From positions 15,763,001-15,827,000 of the forward strand of contig CM028340.1 of the NCBI GenBank assembly GCA_016647705.1: 64,000 nt of DNA, given 5' to 3'. Below the pieces are notes generated by a model, which searched no databases, had not been told where the DNA came from, and saw only the letters and a list, made by a program, of their open reading frames with translations. The position numbers were made by a program, and so were the translations under genes. The DNA is from Eucommia ulmoides. Lineage: Eukaryota; Streptophyta; Magnoliopsida; Garryales; Eucommiaceae. This document shows, in pieces, positions 1 to 12,185 of this stretch. Positions within the stretch are counted from its first letter, which is position 1. Each line of letters begins with the position of its first letter.

Positions 1-1028
1 CATCCGTAGGATATGCCTTCCTACGAACACCCATCACTTCGCCGAAGCGGATAATCACTGCGCAGTATAAACGTCTAACATCACTCTACCGAAGTAGATA
101 AACATTACTCCGCCGAAGCGGATCACATCACTCCGCCGAAACAAATAAATACTATGACATCGTCCAATCAATAATATCGTCAAATCAATACCATCATTCT
201 GTCGAAGCAGATAATTACTATAGCATTGTCAAATCAATAACGTCATCATCAAATCACAACTCAATAAATATCGTCTACTCAACATCGTCAAATCACCACG
301 TCTATCTCTTTTCCTCAAAACCAACTTTTAAATCTAAAAATCAGATTTCGCACTTTCTTTTAAAGAAAACGTCTGATTTTATCAAAACCACTTTTTCACC
401 TTTTATTTTTAGAAAACCAGGCATTTTTAGAAAAAACAGACGTTTTCTATTCTCTTTTAAAAACACCGTCTGATTTCACCAAATCCAACAAAAAATCATT
501 TTCAACTTCATTTCGAAAACCACCGAAATCTTCCAAAAATTCAGTTTACCAACTCACCCAAATCTTGCTTGATCCATATCATTTATAAATTCATACAGTT
601 TAAGTAAACACGTATTTCATCATATATATACATAGAAAAATGGTTTGGTAAGAAGACAGTATACTCACCTTGTTAACCGCTCTCCAAAACCTTCACTGAC
701 CACACTCTATCGGGACACCGGTGCCTGCGTGCCTAATAGTGACAGAGCCTAAATTAATTTCTTATCTAAAACATCCAAATCATACAATGTAGATCCTATA
801 TTCCGAATCGTTACTATTTTATGTACCACTTAATTAAAATTAATTAATCGTTACAAAATTATTATGATTTTAGGATTTGTAGCGCTAAATGAAAATTAAT
901 AATCGATTGAAATTTTACCTGTTCCGAATCATCCGTCGGCCACGAGATGGATTTTGGATTTTTGTTAGGGCTGATTGTGTATATTTATTTATTTATTTAT
1001 TCTCTTTTTCCTTTTTTTTTTTTTTTTT

Positions 1029-1072
<44 letters not shown>

Positions 1073-2194
1073 CCTTTTTCTGTTTGTGTTTCCTGTTCCG
1101 CAGATTAGGTTCTCACCGGCATGCTCACGCCGATCAACACCTGGCAACCTCACGCCCACACCGCAGTGGCCGACCGACCACACACACACACACACACCCT
1201 CTGACCGCACAGAACACACACGCACACACAACGATCACATACTCTTACCGAATGACGGCGACGAATCACGCACCACCGGAGCGAACGACCACACCACCGC
1301 CGTCGACGCACACGCATACACCGAAACCCACCACACACACACATACATAGCCACATCACGGCTGCACACGGACACACCCGCAAACCCACCAGCCGACGAC
1401 ACTCTCTTTCTCACTAGTTCTCACTCACCGCCGGCCAAACGATCAACGGCGACACACACACACCAAAAACACGCACACCCACAACCGAAACACAGACCCA
1501 CAACTAAACCCACACATACCCACGGACGACGTCTTACCGCCGGCAACTGCAACTGATCACGCACATGCATGCAGCAACGACGACGACGGCCGGACGACGG
1601 AACATCACACTCGCACACGAATGATAAAAAACATCCATTCACACAGCCGACAAACCACCCAGCGACGATCACCCTCTGCCGGTCGACGACACCATCTTCG
1701 ATCCTCTCTCCCTCTCTCTCTCTAGATTTTTCTCTCATTTTCAAATTTGATTGGAGGTCCTTGATCATGAGATTCTTGATCATTACACATGCATGATTTT
1801 AGTGGGTTGATTTAATCTAAGCGTGCCACGTCGCTGCTCTCTCCAATTCCCTGCCGGCCAGTTGCTCTTCTGATCGCGTGTTTATATATATATATATATA
1901 TAATAAACTTTTTAATTAATTACTATTTCCTCCCCCAACTTCCTTTAAACCTTGATTTTAATCAATTTCAACTTTTAAAAGTTTCTAAGATTTTCAATTT
2001 CACCCCCTGTGAGTTTCAATTAAAAGTTAAATGTCAATTTACCTCCCTAAGTTGGGATTTACTGTTTCTATATTTTCAATTTGACCCCTAAATTTTTTAT
2101 TTGAATTTTTAATTGTCCTAGTTTCACCCCGAATTTTCACAATTACTCTAAAATACAACTGAAATGACGTACATGCTATGATTGAGGTCTTACA
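1..2194 (-). mobile_element. Ty3-gypsy-type LTR, cut by the window edge
   Basis: This stretch resembles the 5' LTR at 45933-47813 in order and wording. Shared parts are the bracketed 'gtaggatatgccttcc' type repeats (1-40 against 46666-46760), the 'gaagacagta.actcac' block (651-666 against 46920-46936), the 'gacag.gcctaaatta' block, an AT microsatellite followed by pyrimidine-rich text, and the same terminal ggtcttaca (ends 2194; the other copy ends 47813). An LTR that reads TGTAAGACC at its start on the minus strand explains this end. The LTR body and the rest of its element lie left of the window or are deleted. No coding capacity is credible: the long open frames at 889-1556 are translations of poly-T and CA repeats. 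Confidence 0.6.
989..1540. repeat. Poly-T tract and CA-rich simple repeats
   Basis: A nearly pure T run (about 1009-1072, broken by two cc pairs) is followed by several hundred bases rich in CACA tracts (for example 1181-1197, 1209-1230 and 1330-1345). The tract explains the long open frames made of Phe, His and Thr on one strand and Lys, Cys and Val on the other. Confidence 0.85.
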
Positions 2195-2629
2195 ATCTTC
2201 TTTTCCAGAGGCCATGGATGCAGATGATGTGAGACTACAATGGTAATCTGACAGATGCTATTAAAGATTAATTGTGCTCTTGAAAAAGACGATATAATAT
2301 GACAAGGTAACCAGAGACATAATTACCCAACCATACAATAGATAGATGGAACTACCATATGTTTAGGACATCTGGAACACCAACAGGTAGAACGACGACG
2401 AGCAGTAAAGATTTATAGGAGGCGAACAAACCGTAGCTTGCAACAGTGGACAGACCACAATGTGTAGTTAATAGTAATACGGGACATGGGTTGGATGGAA
2501 GTAGGCAAGAGTTAATGGTTGCTTGCAACATTTCCAGAATGATAGCCGCAGGTTACTGGCAACGAACATATTGGTATGTGAGGCTATAGGTATGCGAATG
2601 AGATATAGGTGCGTGACTAGTGCGTGCGG
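2195..2629. other. Unassigned non-coding spacer
   Basis: Between the gypsy-type LTR end and the start of the tandem duplication I see no gene, no terminal repeats and no microsatellite. Confidence 0.4.
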
Positions 2630-4290
2630 AAAACTTGCGACGGTTGCACAAACTGGTGCACGTTCGCGAATAAGTTGCAACACTTGTGCACGAAGGGGTT
2701 GTGAACAAATCGGTGTTCTTGAAGGTTGCGACAGCTGAGAATTGGTGTGCGAATTGGTGGATGAAGGAGTTACGAATTGGTATGCGAAGGAATTGTGAAT
2801 TGGTGCAAATGGTGATTGATGCGAACTAGTGGCTGGCGCACGATTGTTAGGGTTAGGGTTCACAATGGCCGCGCGACTGTGCGCAGGTGGCGGCTGGTAG
2901 GGTGGATAGTTAAGGTTAGGATTTGGGTAGGAAAAAAATCTAGCTCTAGATACCTGAAAGGATACAGGAAAAGAGAAAAATATTTTCGCATATACAGAAT
3001 AAACTTTATTCTTCTAATTATATAGCTATAGTAGCTAACTAAATTGTAAAGGATATCACTTGAATAAATAGGATAATAAAGCCCTATAATAATAATATAA
3101 AAAATACAATGGAAACTAAAATAAATTCAATAAATGCCGTATTCTAACACCCTTGTACTTTGATCTTATTTTATTCTTACCCCTCTACTTTAAAAGTCTA
3201 CATTTTATCACCTTCCACTTATAATCAATTGGAAAATTATTTTTATTTTTTCCTTTAACTTAACTGAATATGCTATAAAATAGGTGAAATTAAAAGTTTT
3301 CAAAGATATTTTATATGAGATTGGTAAATTTACCCCTGATTTTAATTTTTTTTAATTTTATTTTGCCTTTGTTGAAAAAAAAATAAAGTAAGAGAGAGGA
3401 AATGTTAGTTTTTGTTAATTTTCTCATTTACCACTTTCAAATATTAAATTTAAATTAATAAATTAAGAAAAATTAATTCATTTATATATTTTTTTAAATA
3501 AAATACAAATTTCTCCATTTATTCAAAAAATAAAAGGGGTGATGTGTAGGTTTTTAGAGTAGAGTGGTTAAAATAAAACAAGACCAAAGTATAAAGGGGT
3601 AAACAAATAATTAACCCTTTAAAAATTTTGTATAAAGATTTTGTGTTTAATGTAAACAATTTCTATGTAATCACCCAAAGAGTAATCGAGAGTTATAAAA
3701 GTTGTGTACAATCTAATGTGTCAATGATATGATTGGTTAGATAATTAATAAAATCTTGCATAACCAATCAAAATAATACTGACACATCTGTTTGTTCACA
3801 ATTTTTTCGGAGTATTTATTTTTCACAAGATTATAACTCATTCAAAACACGGTTTGAAGACTCCAAACAATGCTTTAGAGACAACAAATCAATTGATTTT
3901 GAATTTTCAAATTATAACTCAAGTGTCTTCAAACCATCCGACGGACAATAACGTATCTACATTATCATGTATATTTCATCTTCACACGTTTGTATTGGGG
4001 GCAAAACTCCACCTAGAATAGCAGAAATGCTACAACAATGAACAAAACAAGAGTGCATGCCATTGCCTGCAAATTTAAGTGTCAAACACTTAATAGGTGA
4101 AAACAAAGGGTTGAAGCCAAAGTTCGAAACAAGGTTTCATGATTATAAAACTCTAATGGTCCGTTTGGTTGTCTATATTAGCCTATTTTTGGGAAGTTAT
4201 ACTATATCTTTCCATTTATCTTAAAATCGTTTCAGTTTAAGCACCATTTGGTAACAGTTTTCAAGTACTTATTATTTGAAAATAGTGTTG
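2630..4290. repeat. Tandem duplication, copy A (~1.7 kb)
   Basis: Copy A repeats in the same order as copy B (4335-6085). Both start with a run of gtgcgaa/ttgcgac-type words, then share 'gggtggatagttaaggtt' (2899 and 4568), 'aatctagctctagatacc' (2938 and 4604), an AT-rich block, 'cacggtttgaagactcc', and finally the last exon and 3' flank of the L18a-like gene. Identity is clear by eye but imperfect, with small indels throughout. Copy B additionally holds a SINE-like insert near 5240-5350. Confidence 0.8.
4013..4066 (-). pseudogene. Duplicated terminal exon of the L18a-like gene
   Basis: Read on the minus strand, a TTTGCAG acceptor precedes an open 17-codon exon AMACTLVLFIVVAFLLF ending in TAG. 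It matches the terminal exon of the gene at 5818-5871 with two changes (A to V, M to L), both conservative in a membrane helix. Acceptor, frame and stop are intact, so it could serve as an alternative last exon by skipping the nearer copy. Without transcript data it is equally likely to be an unused duplicate. Confidence 0.7.
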
Positions 4291-4334
4291 GTTTTGCACT
4301 TAAAAAATGTAAACATGATTTTAAGTATTTTTTT

Positions 4335-6085
4335 TGGAACTTGCGATGACTGCACGAAGGAGCTACGAATGGTGACGTTCGTGAAGAAATTGCGACAGCT
4401 GCGCAAATAGGTTGTGAACAAATCGATGTTCGTGGAAGCTGGGACGACTGCGAACTGGTGTGCGAAAGAGCTGCGAAATGGTGCGCAAAGGACTTGCGAA
4501 TTAGTGCAAACTCGTGGCTGGTGAGCGACTATTAGGGTTCGCAACTATGCACAGATGGCAGCTTGTGGGGTGGATAGTTAAGGTTGGGATTTGGGTAGGA
4601 AGTAAATCTAGCTCTAGATACCAAAAAAAATATAGAAAAATAGAAAAATATTTTCGCACGTACAGAATATGCTCTATTTTTTTAATTATATGGCCACAGT
4701 AGCTGACTAAATTAGGAAATATATCACCGAAATAAATAGCTAATAAAGTCATACAATAACAATATAAAAAATGCAATGGAAACTAAAATAAATACAATAA
4801 ATGTCGTATTCCAACACCCTTGTACTTTGATATCTTTACCCCTCTACTTTAAAACCTACATTTTATCACCTTCAATTTATAATAAATTAAAAAACTATTT
4901 TTGTTTTTCCTTTAACTTAACCAAACATGCTAAAAAATTGGTGAAACTAAAATTTTCAACTAAATTTTATATGAAATGGGTAAATTTACCCTTGATTTTA
5001 AGTTTTTATTTTATTTTGCATTTGTCGAACTAAAAAATAGAAATAAGAGAGAAAGAGAACTAGTGAGAGGAAATGTTAGTTTTTTCTCATTTATCACTAT
5101 AAATATTAAATTTAAATTAATAATTAAAGAAAAATTAATTTATTTATATATTTTTTAAATAAAATATGAATTTCTCCCTTTAGTTAAGAATAAAAGAGGG
5201 TGATGTGTAGATTTTTAAAATAGGGTGGTTAAAATAAAACAAGATCAACAACAACAACAACTACGTCTTTATCCCATTTAAATAGCGTTAGCTACATGAA
5301 TCTGTTTACACCATAATGAACGACCAAGGTCCATCTCCTCAGTCAGGTTCAATGTCATCAAATCAATTTTAATGTAAACAAGATCAAAGGGGGTGAAAAA
5401 AAAATAAAAAAATTAACTCCTTATAAATTTTGTACAAAGATTTTGTGTTTAATGTAAACAATTTCTATGTAATCGCCCAAAGAATAATCGAGAGTTGCAA
5501 AAGGTGTGTGCAAACTGATATGTCAATGATCTGATTGGTTATATGATTAATAAAATCTTGCATAACCAATCAAAATAACACTAACGCATCACTTTGTACA
5601 CAATTTTTTTTCTGAGTATTTATTTTTCACAATATTTATTACTAGTTCAAAACACGGTTTGAAGACTCCAAACAATGCTTTAGAGGTGATAAATCAATTG
5701 ATTTTGAATTTTCAAAATGTAACTTAAGAGTCTTGAAACGGTCTGACATGCAGTATCATATCTACATTATCGCGTATATTTCATCTTCAGATTTTCGTGT
5801 TGGGGGCAAAACTCCACCTAGAATAGCATAAATGCTGCAACAATGAACAAAACAAGAGTGCATGCCATTGCCTGCAAATTTAATGGTCAGACAATTATTA
5901 GGTGAAAGCAAAGGGTTGAAGCCAAAGTTCGAAACAAGGTTTCGTGCTTATAGAACTCTAATGGTCTGTTTGGTTGTCTACGATAGCCTATTTTTGAGAA
6001 GCTATACTCTCTCACTCTCCATTTACCTTAAAATCATTTTAGTTTAAGCACCAGTACTTATTCTTTAAAATAGCGATGGTTTTTT
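4335..6085. repeat. Tandem duplication, copy B (~1.75 kb)
   Basis: This is the second unit of the tandem pair, lying nearer to the L18a-like gene. It carries the terminal exon used in the gene model. It differs from copy A by scattered substitutions and by a SINE-like insert around 5240-5350 that A lacks. Both units end in the same text beside 'ggtccgtttggttgtct', after which the homology fades. Confidence 0.8.
5235..5350 (+). mobile_element. SINE 3' part (fragment)
   Basis: A CAA-rich start is followed by 'tctttatcccatttaaatag' and 'gctacatgaatctg', which resemble the 3' body of plant tRNA-derived SINEs (family wording: TTATCCCA...GGCTACATGGATC). It is present only in copy B of the tandem duplication. 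The promoter half is not visible. Confidence 0.45.
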
Positions 6086-7747
6086 TTTTTCTTTTCAGAA
6101 AGCAAAAAATAGTTATTTTTTGTTTTATTTTTTGGTGTATATATTTTATAAGAGATCAATGGAAACACAAGGATTAGAACCTCTCCATAGAATTTTTTTC
6201 AAATATCTATGATTTATTTCGGATGAAAAGATCATTTAATAAGGATAATATTAAGATATAATATTCTATGATGTCAAACTTTTGATTTTTCAATTTTACG
6301 TACTTTTTGTTAACTTAACTTTTGTATTTTTGAAAAATACTTAAAAACCCGTTAAACAACAACAAAAATGGTTTGAGTGTTTTAAATTTTCACTACGAAA
6401 GGCAAAAATATATCGGATTTCATTAATTGACTAATTATAAAATGGTTTAATTCAAAGTGTTAGGGATGTCTTTGGCATAAGATGAAATGACAAGGAGTGA
6501 GCTTACAGCAATGGCAGATGCGGCAAGGCCAGCTCTCTCCCTAGGATCCTTGCGGTAGTAGTTTCCTAAATAGAGAATTGTGGCGTAGTACCACATGATC
6601 GGGAAGGCAAAACCTAACAAAAAACTGGAAAAAGAAAGAGGCATAGCAATGAGAAACAAAGCAAATGCCAAACAAGGGTTAGGAGATGAGAATGCTGACG
6701 CTCACGAAAACCATCCGATCCCACAACCAAAACAAGGAAGGGGCTTATCGTAAATTCCCATTTGGTAGTCCTCTGCATCTTTGATGAGTGTATACTTCCC
6801 TTTCTCAGGGTCCGTTGCTTGACCTACCAATATCAAAATCTCCTTTTTGAACAAAGCAATATGTAAATAAAGAGATATATAAATCAATTCGTAAAACATA
6901 ATTATTTACACAAGACCTAAAACTTAAACTTAAGCTTTTGCTAGGTTGGATTTACTAAAAGGGTTGTTCGGTTGTTTAAATTATTTTATTTTAGAATTCA
7001 TCTAATCTTCATCTTGTATGAACAAACTGTCATTCACACCAAATGCTAGAGCTGCAGAAAGTGACCAGTCTAGATCAGAACTAGAAGGACTAAAGTGACA
7101 CTAACTTCAAACTTTAAGGGCTAAATGTACAATTTTCCATATGAAACATTCAAAAAGTATTTTCCATATGAAAATCTTACCTTTAAACATGGAAAAATAC
7201 CGTGCCGATGGCCTTAAAAGATCAATATGTTTATCAGAAACAGATTTAACCAATTCCAGGCCATTTCTCAAATGCTCTCCCTCCTCAATCTTATGACCTG
7301 CAAAACCAAGGAATCACTATTAATCATTGTCAATGTGTTAATATATGTATATAGACCTTGAACCATTAGATTAATTTTTAGCAATTGTCTATATATAGAC
7401 ACTCCCATACATCTGTAGTATTCATACATATCAATACAACGTCTCATATTATCACTCAATATTCTTCCTCTCAATTATTCTAACATAGTATCATATTTAA
7501 GATTATGAAAATTTGTCAATCTTCCCTCGTAGTCAAATCTTTCATATAAGCTAGGGGTTGCACATTTCTCATGATTTACTCCTACTCAAATTATCTATGC
7601 TAATCGGGGATTGCACTTAAAGACGGGTGTTACATTATAGTCGCACATCGATCACTTAAAAATATACCCAAATCAGTGTATAAAACTCCATTAAGTGCCA
7701 TAACAGACTGAAGGGCCAAAAAAGGAGAGGTAATTACTCTGATCCAT
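5818..7747 (-). CDS. 60S ribosomal protein L18a-like membrane protein
   Basis: The CDS joins 7747-7738, 7297-7181, 6823-6706, 6624-6507 and 5871-5818 (all minus), giving 138 residues. All introns are GT-AG and phases close exactly. Residues 29-43 (DLLRPSARYFSMFKG), the Tyr-Asp-Lys-Pro-Leu-Pro motif at 67-72, Cys73/Cys76 and the Gly-Trp-Phe that follows are typical of the plant 'ribosomal protein L18a-like' family, of which Arabidopsis At1g29970 is a member as I recall. Two hydrophobic stretches (about 77-101 and 113-138) flank a basic loop NYYRKDPRERAG. Despite its name the family looks like small membrane proteins, not a ribosomal subunit, and its function is unknown. The start is the first ATG in frame after a likely 5' UTR splice (acceptor at 7818-7821). 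The terminal exon lies in a tandem duplication. Confidence 0.88.
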
Positions 7748-8711
7748 TTGTACTAGCCTGGCCCGGAGCTGGTGAAGGTCGAAAGGTCTTTTGCGTTGAC
7801 GTAACCCTCTAAAACTACTGCTTCACATAATTGAGAGAATAAGTCAAAATCAGTATATTCCAAGCAAATAAATTAAAATTGGAAATAAACCCATTATTTA
7901 TTTATTTATTAATTTTAATATGTGTTCATTCCAATTGCAATCCAGAATAAGAAACCGAAAATAGGTAGAAATCTAAAAATTGAAATCAAATTTCCAAGAC
8001 TCCCTATTCCGTGCTACCGAACACTACCTAAGGAGCCTTAACTGGATGATTACAACAACAATAATAATAATTGGAGCCTTGTAACTGAAAAATTTCAAAT
8101 AAAAATAAAATAAAATAAAATCTAAATATATACATTCTTCATTTTCAAATTTCTTCAGATTCTGAGACTTGAATTTTGAATTCCAGGACATTACGTTAAT
8201 TAATTAAAACTTCGTCCATAATTATAAAATAGAAAACCAATCTTAGAAAGAAAAAAAATCTTGATTTTGAGAATTAGCAGTAAACCGTCTGTTTTTTAGA
8301 AGTGGATTTTTAAGCCGAATCATTTAATTTTATATAAAATCAAAACTAAAACTGAAAACATAATTCAAATTCGGTTATACTGGTTGGTTTCACAATTATT
8401 ATTCTAAAAATAAAACCAAAACCGCTTTGATTTTCAATTTCGAAACTAAAATCGTAATTGAAACCATTTGACTGGTTTCAAAACAAACCATCTGGTTCAG
8501 TTTGGTTTGATTACTCACTGTTTTGGGTTGAATTGCCATCCCCACCAAAAAAGAAAAAAAAAAAAAAAAAAACCTCACCAAATCATGTTCAAATTCTTAT
8601 TTCTCAAATTCTTGTGTGAATATATAGAAGTCCAACATATTAGTCTATGCGCGCAAATGACCATAAACAGAATTAAATTGAAACACATAAGAAAGAGAAA
8701 CAACACATACC

Positions 8712-8830
8712 CCTGTAGAAACAGCCTGAAATGATCAGAAGCCTCCGATAGGTTAGAGAGAGAGAGAGACGCCTGTCTATTTGTTTTCAGAATTTAAACT
8801 ATGGATGAGCATCCCTCTCTTCCCTATGAT
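8712..8830 (-). other. Probable 5' UTR exon of the L18a-like gene
   Basis: On the minus strand a CT-repeat-rich leader (8754-8770) runs into a good donor, ggg|gtatgtg, at about 8711. The next usable acceptor is at 7818-7821, just before the ATG-bearing exon. A CT-rich leader followed by a first intron of about 0.9 kb is common in plant genes. The 5' limit is not determined. Confidence 0.45.
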
Positions 8831-9164
8831 GATCTCTCTCTTTTGAAAACCCGACTCTGGTTTTTTGGGGATTTGTTTTGGAATTTTTTGTTGTCTGCTT
8901 CATTGGTTGATTTCTAATTTTCATTCTGGTTTTCCTTTCACGTTTGCCGACTTTTGGTTCTGCAGCCGGCAGTAGTTGGGGATATTACATTTTGACCCCT
9001 CAATGTCTTGGTTGTGTCCCATTTTAGTCAATCTCGTTCTATTCACACAAACAAAATCCCAATAATTTTTCAATTGTGTCCCGTAGCTGATTACAAATGT
9101 CGTTGAATAGTGAACACGTCAGACTATAATGGAGGCCAAAAATGAAATTTAACTAGGAAACTTA

Positions 9165-9579
9165 GGCCCTGTTTGGTTACTGCTTCCGTTCGTCGATCTT
9201 TATTTTCACTCCTGAAATTTTGGGATTAATGTACAGAAACGTATTTGACAAATACGTTATTATTTTTAAAATTTTGGAAGTATTTTTAAAATTTCTTAAA
9301 TAATCTAAGAAATAAAAAAATGTTGATTCTTATTCTTTCCTACAAAACTATTCTTAGTACCATCCTATTGGCCACCACCACCCCGCCGGCCACCATACAT
9401 ATAAAAAAAAATAATATTGCAACCAAACGTGCTCTTGGTTTTCGTTCTCATAAATTAAAAGAAATAATTTTAAAATAATAATCGTTACTAAACATGTTTC
9501 TATTCTCAGAATACTTCAGAACGAAAATCAAATTCTCATCCCAGTTTATTAGAAGTAGAAACACTAACCAAACCCCACC
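9165..9579. mobile_element. Tourist-like (PIF/Harbinger-type) MITE 1
   Basis: The 415-bp element starts GGCCCTGTTTGGTTACTG and its other end, read in reverse, starts GGTGGGGTTTGGTTAGTG (16 of the first 22 positions agree). It is flanked on both sides by TTA (9162-9164 and 9580-9582), the usual PIF/Harbinger target duplication. It is AT-rich and non-coding, so it is non-autonomous. Confidence 0.75.
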
Positions 9580-9610
9580 TTATTGTTTACATTTAGCAAT
9601 CAAACAATAA

Positions 9611-10031
9611 CGTTGCGTTTTGTATGCTGGAATAATATGGAATGAAATGACAATAAAATTGTAATTAGTATGGTACGGTGACAAAATGAATTACGTGTGG
9701 TATTGGAATGATATCAAATGGTAAAATAATAATTCAATTAATTTTTCAAACGGTATAATAGTTAATTTAATTAAATTTCATTCCAATTCAAATATTTGGT
9801 TAGTATTTGCTCTCATTTTTTGGTCGACGAATGATTAAAACTTAATCCCGTATAATTGGAATTAATCAATACTAAGTTTATTTTGATATTGATTAATATC
9901 ATGTTTTGTGTGATTAGGGAATCATTGGTAATGGAAATGAGATTTAATCTCATGTACCAAATATAGGGACGGAATGACTATTCTCATGATCATTCTAATC
10001 CCATCTTGAATCTCATATACCAAACGCAGCA
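9611..10031. mobile_element. Tourist-like (PIF/Harbinger-type) MITE 2
   Basis: The 421-bp element begins CGTTGCGTTTTGTATGCTGG and its reverse end begins TGCTGCGTTTGGTATATGAG. TAA flanks both sides (9608-9610 and 10032-10034). It has no coding capacity. Only about 30 bases separate it from MITE 1, and its terminal sequences differ from MITE 1, so the two belong to different subfamilies. Confidence 0.72.
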
Positions 10032-12185
10032 TAAGTGGCTTTTGGTTAACATTTATATTCTTTTGTTTTTACTCCTAAAAATGGGATGAGAATTATATGT
10101 TTTCAATAATTATGAAAAAAGTACGACTTTAACTATAATTGTTCTTAAATTGTTTTGTAATATATGAGAACAAGACCAAAGAAGCATGTTTGGTTATAAT
10201 ATAATTCTCATTTTTTTTTTTTAATTTTACTTTAAATTAAAATAGTGTTACATATTTCTTTTAAGCAATCCTTTTTTGCAAATTATAATAAATAAAAAAC
10301 ATCTATCAAATTAATTACAACTAAATAAAATAATTAGAAAAATACTTTATTATGTTTTTCTTTCCCTAAATTGATTAATAAAAGGAAAAAAAAAAAAAAA
10401 GTCACTTGTGTATCTTTGAGGCTAACAATATATGAATGGGAAATCCTATTAAGAATTTGAAAAATACCGACCTTGTCCTTTTATGTGAGAATAAGTTAAA
10501 AAAATTAAGAATTTTTAATAGTGATTGGTGCCATATATTATAGATATGGTGGGTTAACCACACCGAAAAACCTTAAATTGTAAATAATTTTCTACTTGAG
10601 AGAATTATTTGGTGTTAAGTAGGAGACGGGGGTGTAGGGGTAAAAAAAGAAGAAGAGTAGGTTGGGCTAAAAAGGAATTAAAAATAAAAGAAGGGGCTAA
10701 AAGAGAGCTATAAGAGAAGGTAGAAATGTTTTACTCGGAGCAAAAGGGACAAATTACCCATCTCTCATATTTGACCTTTTCAATTGGTTCATCACTTCAA
10801 ACCAGATCAGAAGTGACGATAAAAATGGACATTCACCATTGAGAAATTTCCAACAAAGGATCTCTATAGAAACAAAGAAAAGACCCATATGAAGATTCTT
10901 ATTATTATACACTTTCGATTTTTTATTTTTTTTAAATAGATACATAAATTCAACAATTAATTGATATTAACTAAAAGCCAAATAAATTAATTCAACAAGT
11001 AGTCACTGTCAACTAAAATACTAAAATTTATAGGAGAGACTAAAAAACAAAATAAATGAAAGATTATAATATGTTTTTCTATAAAGTATAGCCGGAGCAA
11101 CAATACTATATTTCTTAAATTTGTTTCCTTAATGCAATACACGAAACAATTGTAACTAGATTTAATTATAAATATAGTAGGCTGATGTGAAGAAGTGCGT
11201 CCTTGAAATCGTTTAGAGAAGTAATTAGTAGAAATATGTAAAGTTGTCCAGACATATCTAACCGTAAATAAAATGAAAAAAAAAAAAACACAATTATACC
11301 ATTGCATTGAGTAAACATAAAATTTCAACCTCTTTTTTTTATCAACACATTGTCATAGACTTCATAAAAAAAAAAAAAAAAAAAATACCAAAAACTATCC
11401 AAAAATGCAATTGAAGGACCAAATGTGCAAACAATAAGGAACATAGAAACAACCTATCACAGACCGCTTATTAACATGGTGGTCATAAGGAACAAACAGG
11501 TTGACTAGAGGATTGTAGCGTTTATATACGGCTCTCAACCAGACTGGCGCCGACACAACTAGGCCTCCCTTAGAGTTGAGGTATACCAGCTCGATGAAAC
11601 TATGTAGCTGGTTATAGAGTTGACAAAACAAGAGAAATTTTTCTTCCCCTGCACAAATTGGTTAGGAATTGGAGCCACTCACCTGATAAACTCAAAGTAG
11701 GGCGAAACCAATCAGTATCGTACAAGAGGACATTCTTACCCCTGCACAGCGAACACATCGGGAGCACCGCACAGGCAATTGGTGCTACAAAAATGTGATT
11801 CCGTGACAACTAGTCCCAAACTTAATACATATTTTAGAACCATATACATGCCCACAGGAAGGCACATCAAAAGAGTAAAAAAGAAGGAAAAAAAAAAGAA
11901 AAAGAAAAAGAAAAAAAAAAAGTAAAAAAAGAAAATACACCACCCCCTTATCAGAAAAATATGTACTCAAACATATGATGTCATATTAAGCAATACTAAA
12001 TGCATCATTGTTCGGTAAGACACTCAAAATCAATGTAAATTATACAGATTACAAGCAGAGGTTGCTCGAGTAACATTGGCACTCAAGCCTGAAATTTTTG
12101 TTAACCTTATAAACTAGATTCAACATTCTATACTATGTGATGAATCCATTATATATAGAGAAAAGAAGAGGGGATATGGATGAGC
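10032..12185. other. Intergenic and 3' flank of the PP2C gene
   Basis: The stretch is AT-rich with short poly-A/T tracts (10384-10400, 11366-11384, 11888-11930). About 11395-11810 is less AT-rich and open on the minus strand for two short frames of 78 and 65 residues. I do not recognise either product, and they may be remnants of a transposon or chance. The bases just below 12186 are probably the 3' UTR of the phosphatase. Confidence 0.4.

Noticed and set aside
889..1556. Long overlapping open frames on both strands (up to 193 residues)
   Set aside because: They translate poly-T and CA repeats inside an LTR; composition is Phe, His, Thr or Lys only, with no domain.
11395..11809. Two minus-strand frames below the PP2C gene (78 and 65 residues)
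   Set aside because: No recognised domain, no splice or start context, and both are short; noted as unassigned intergenic text only.
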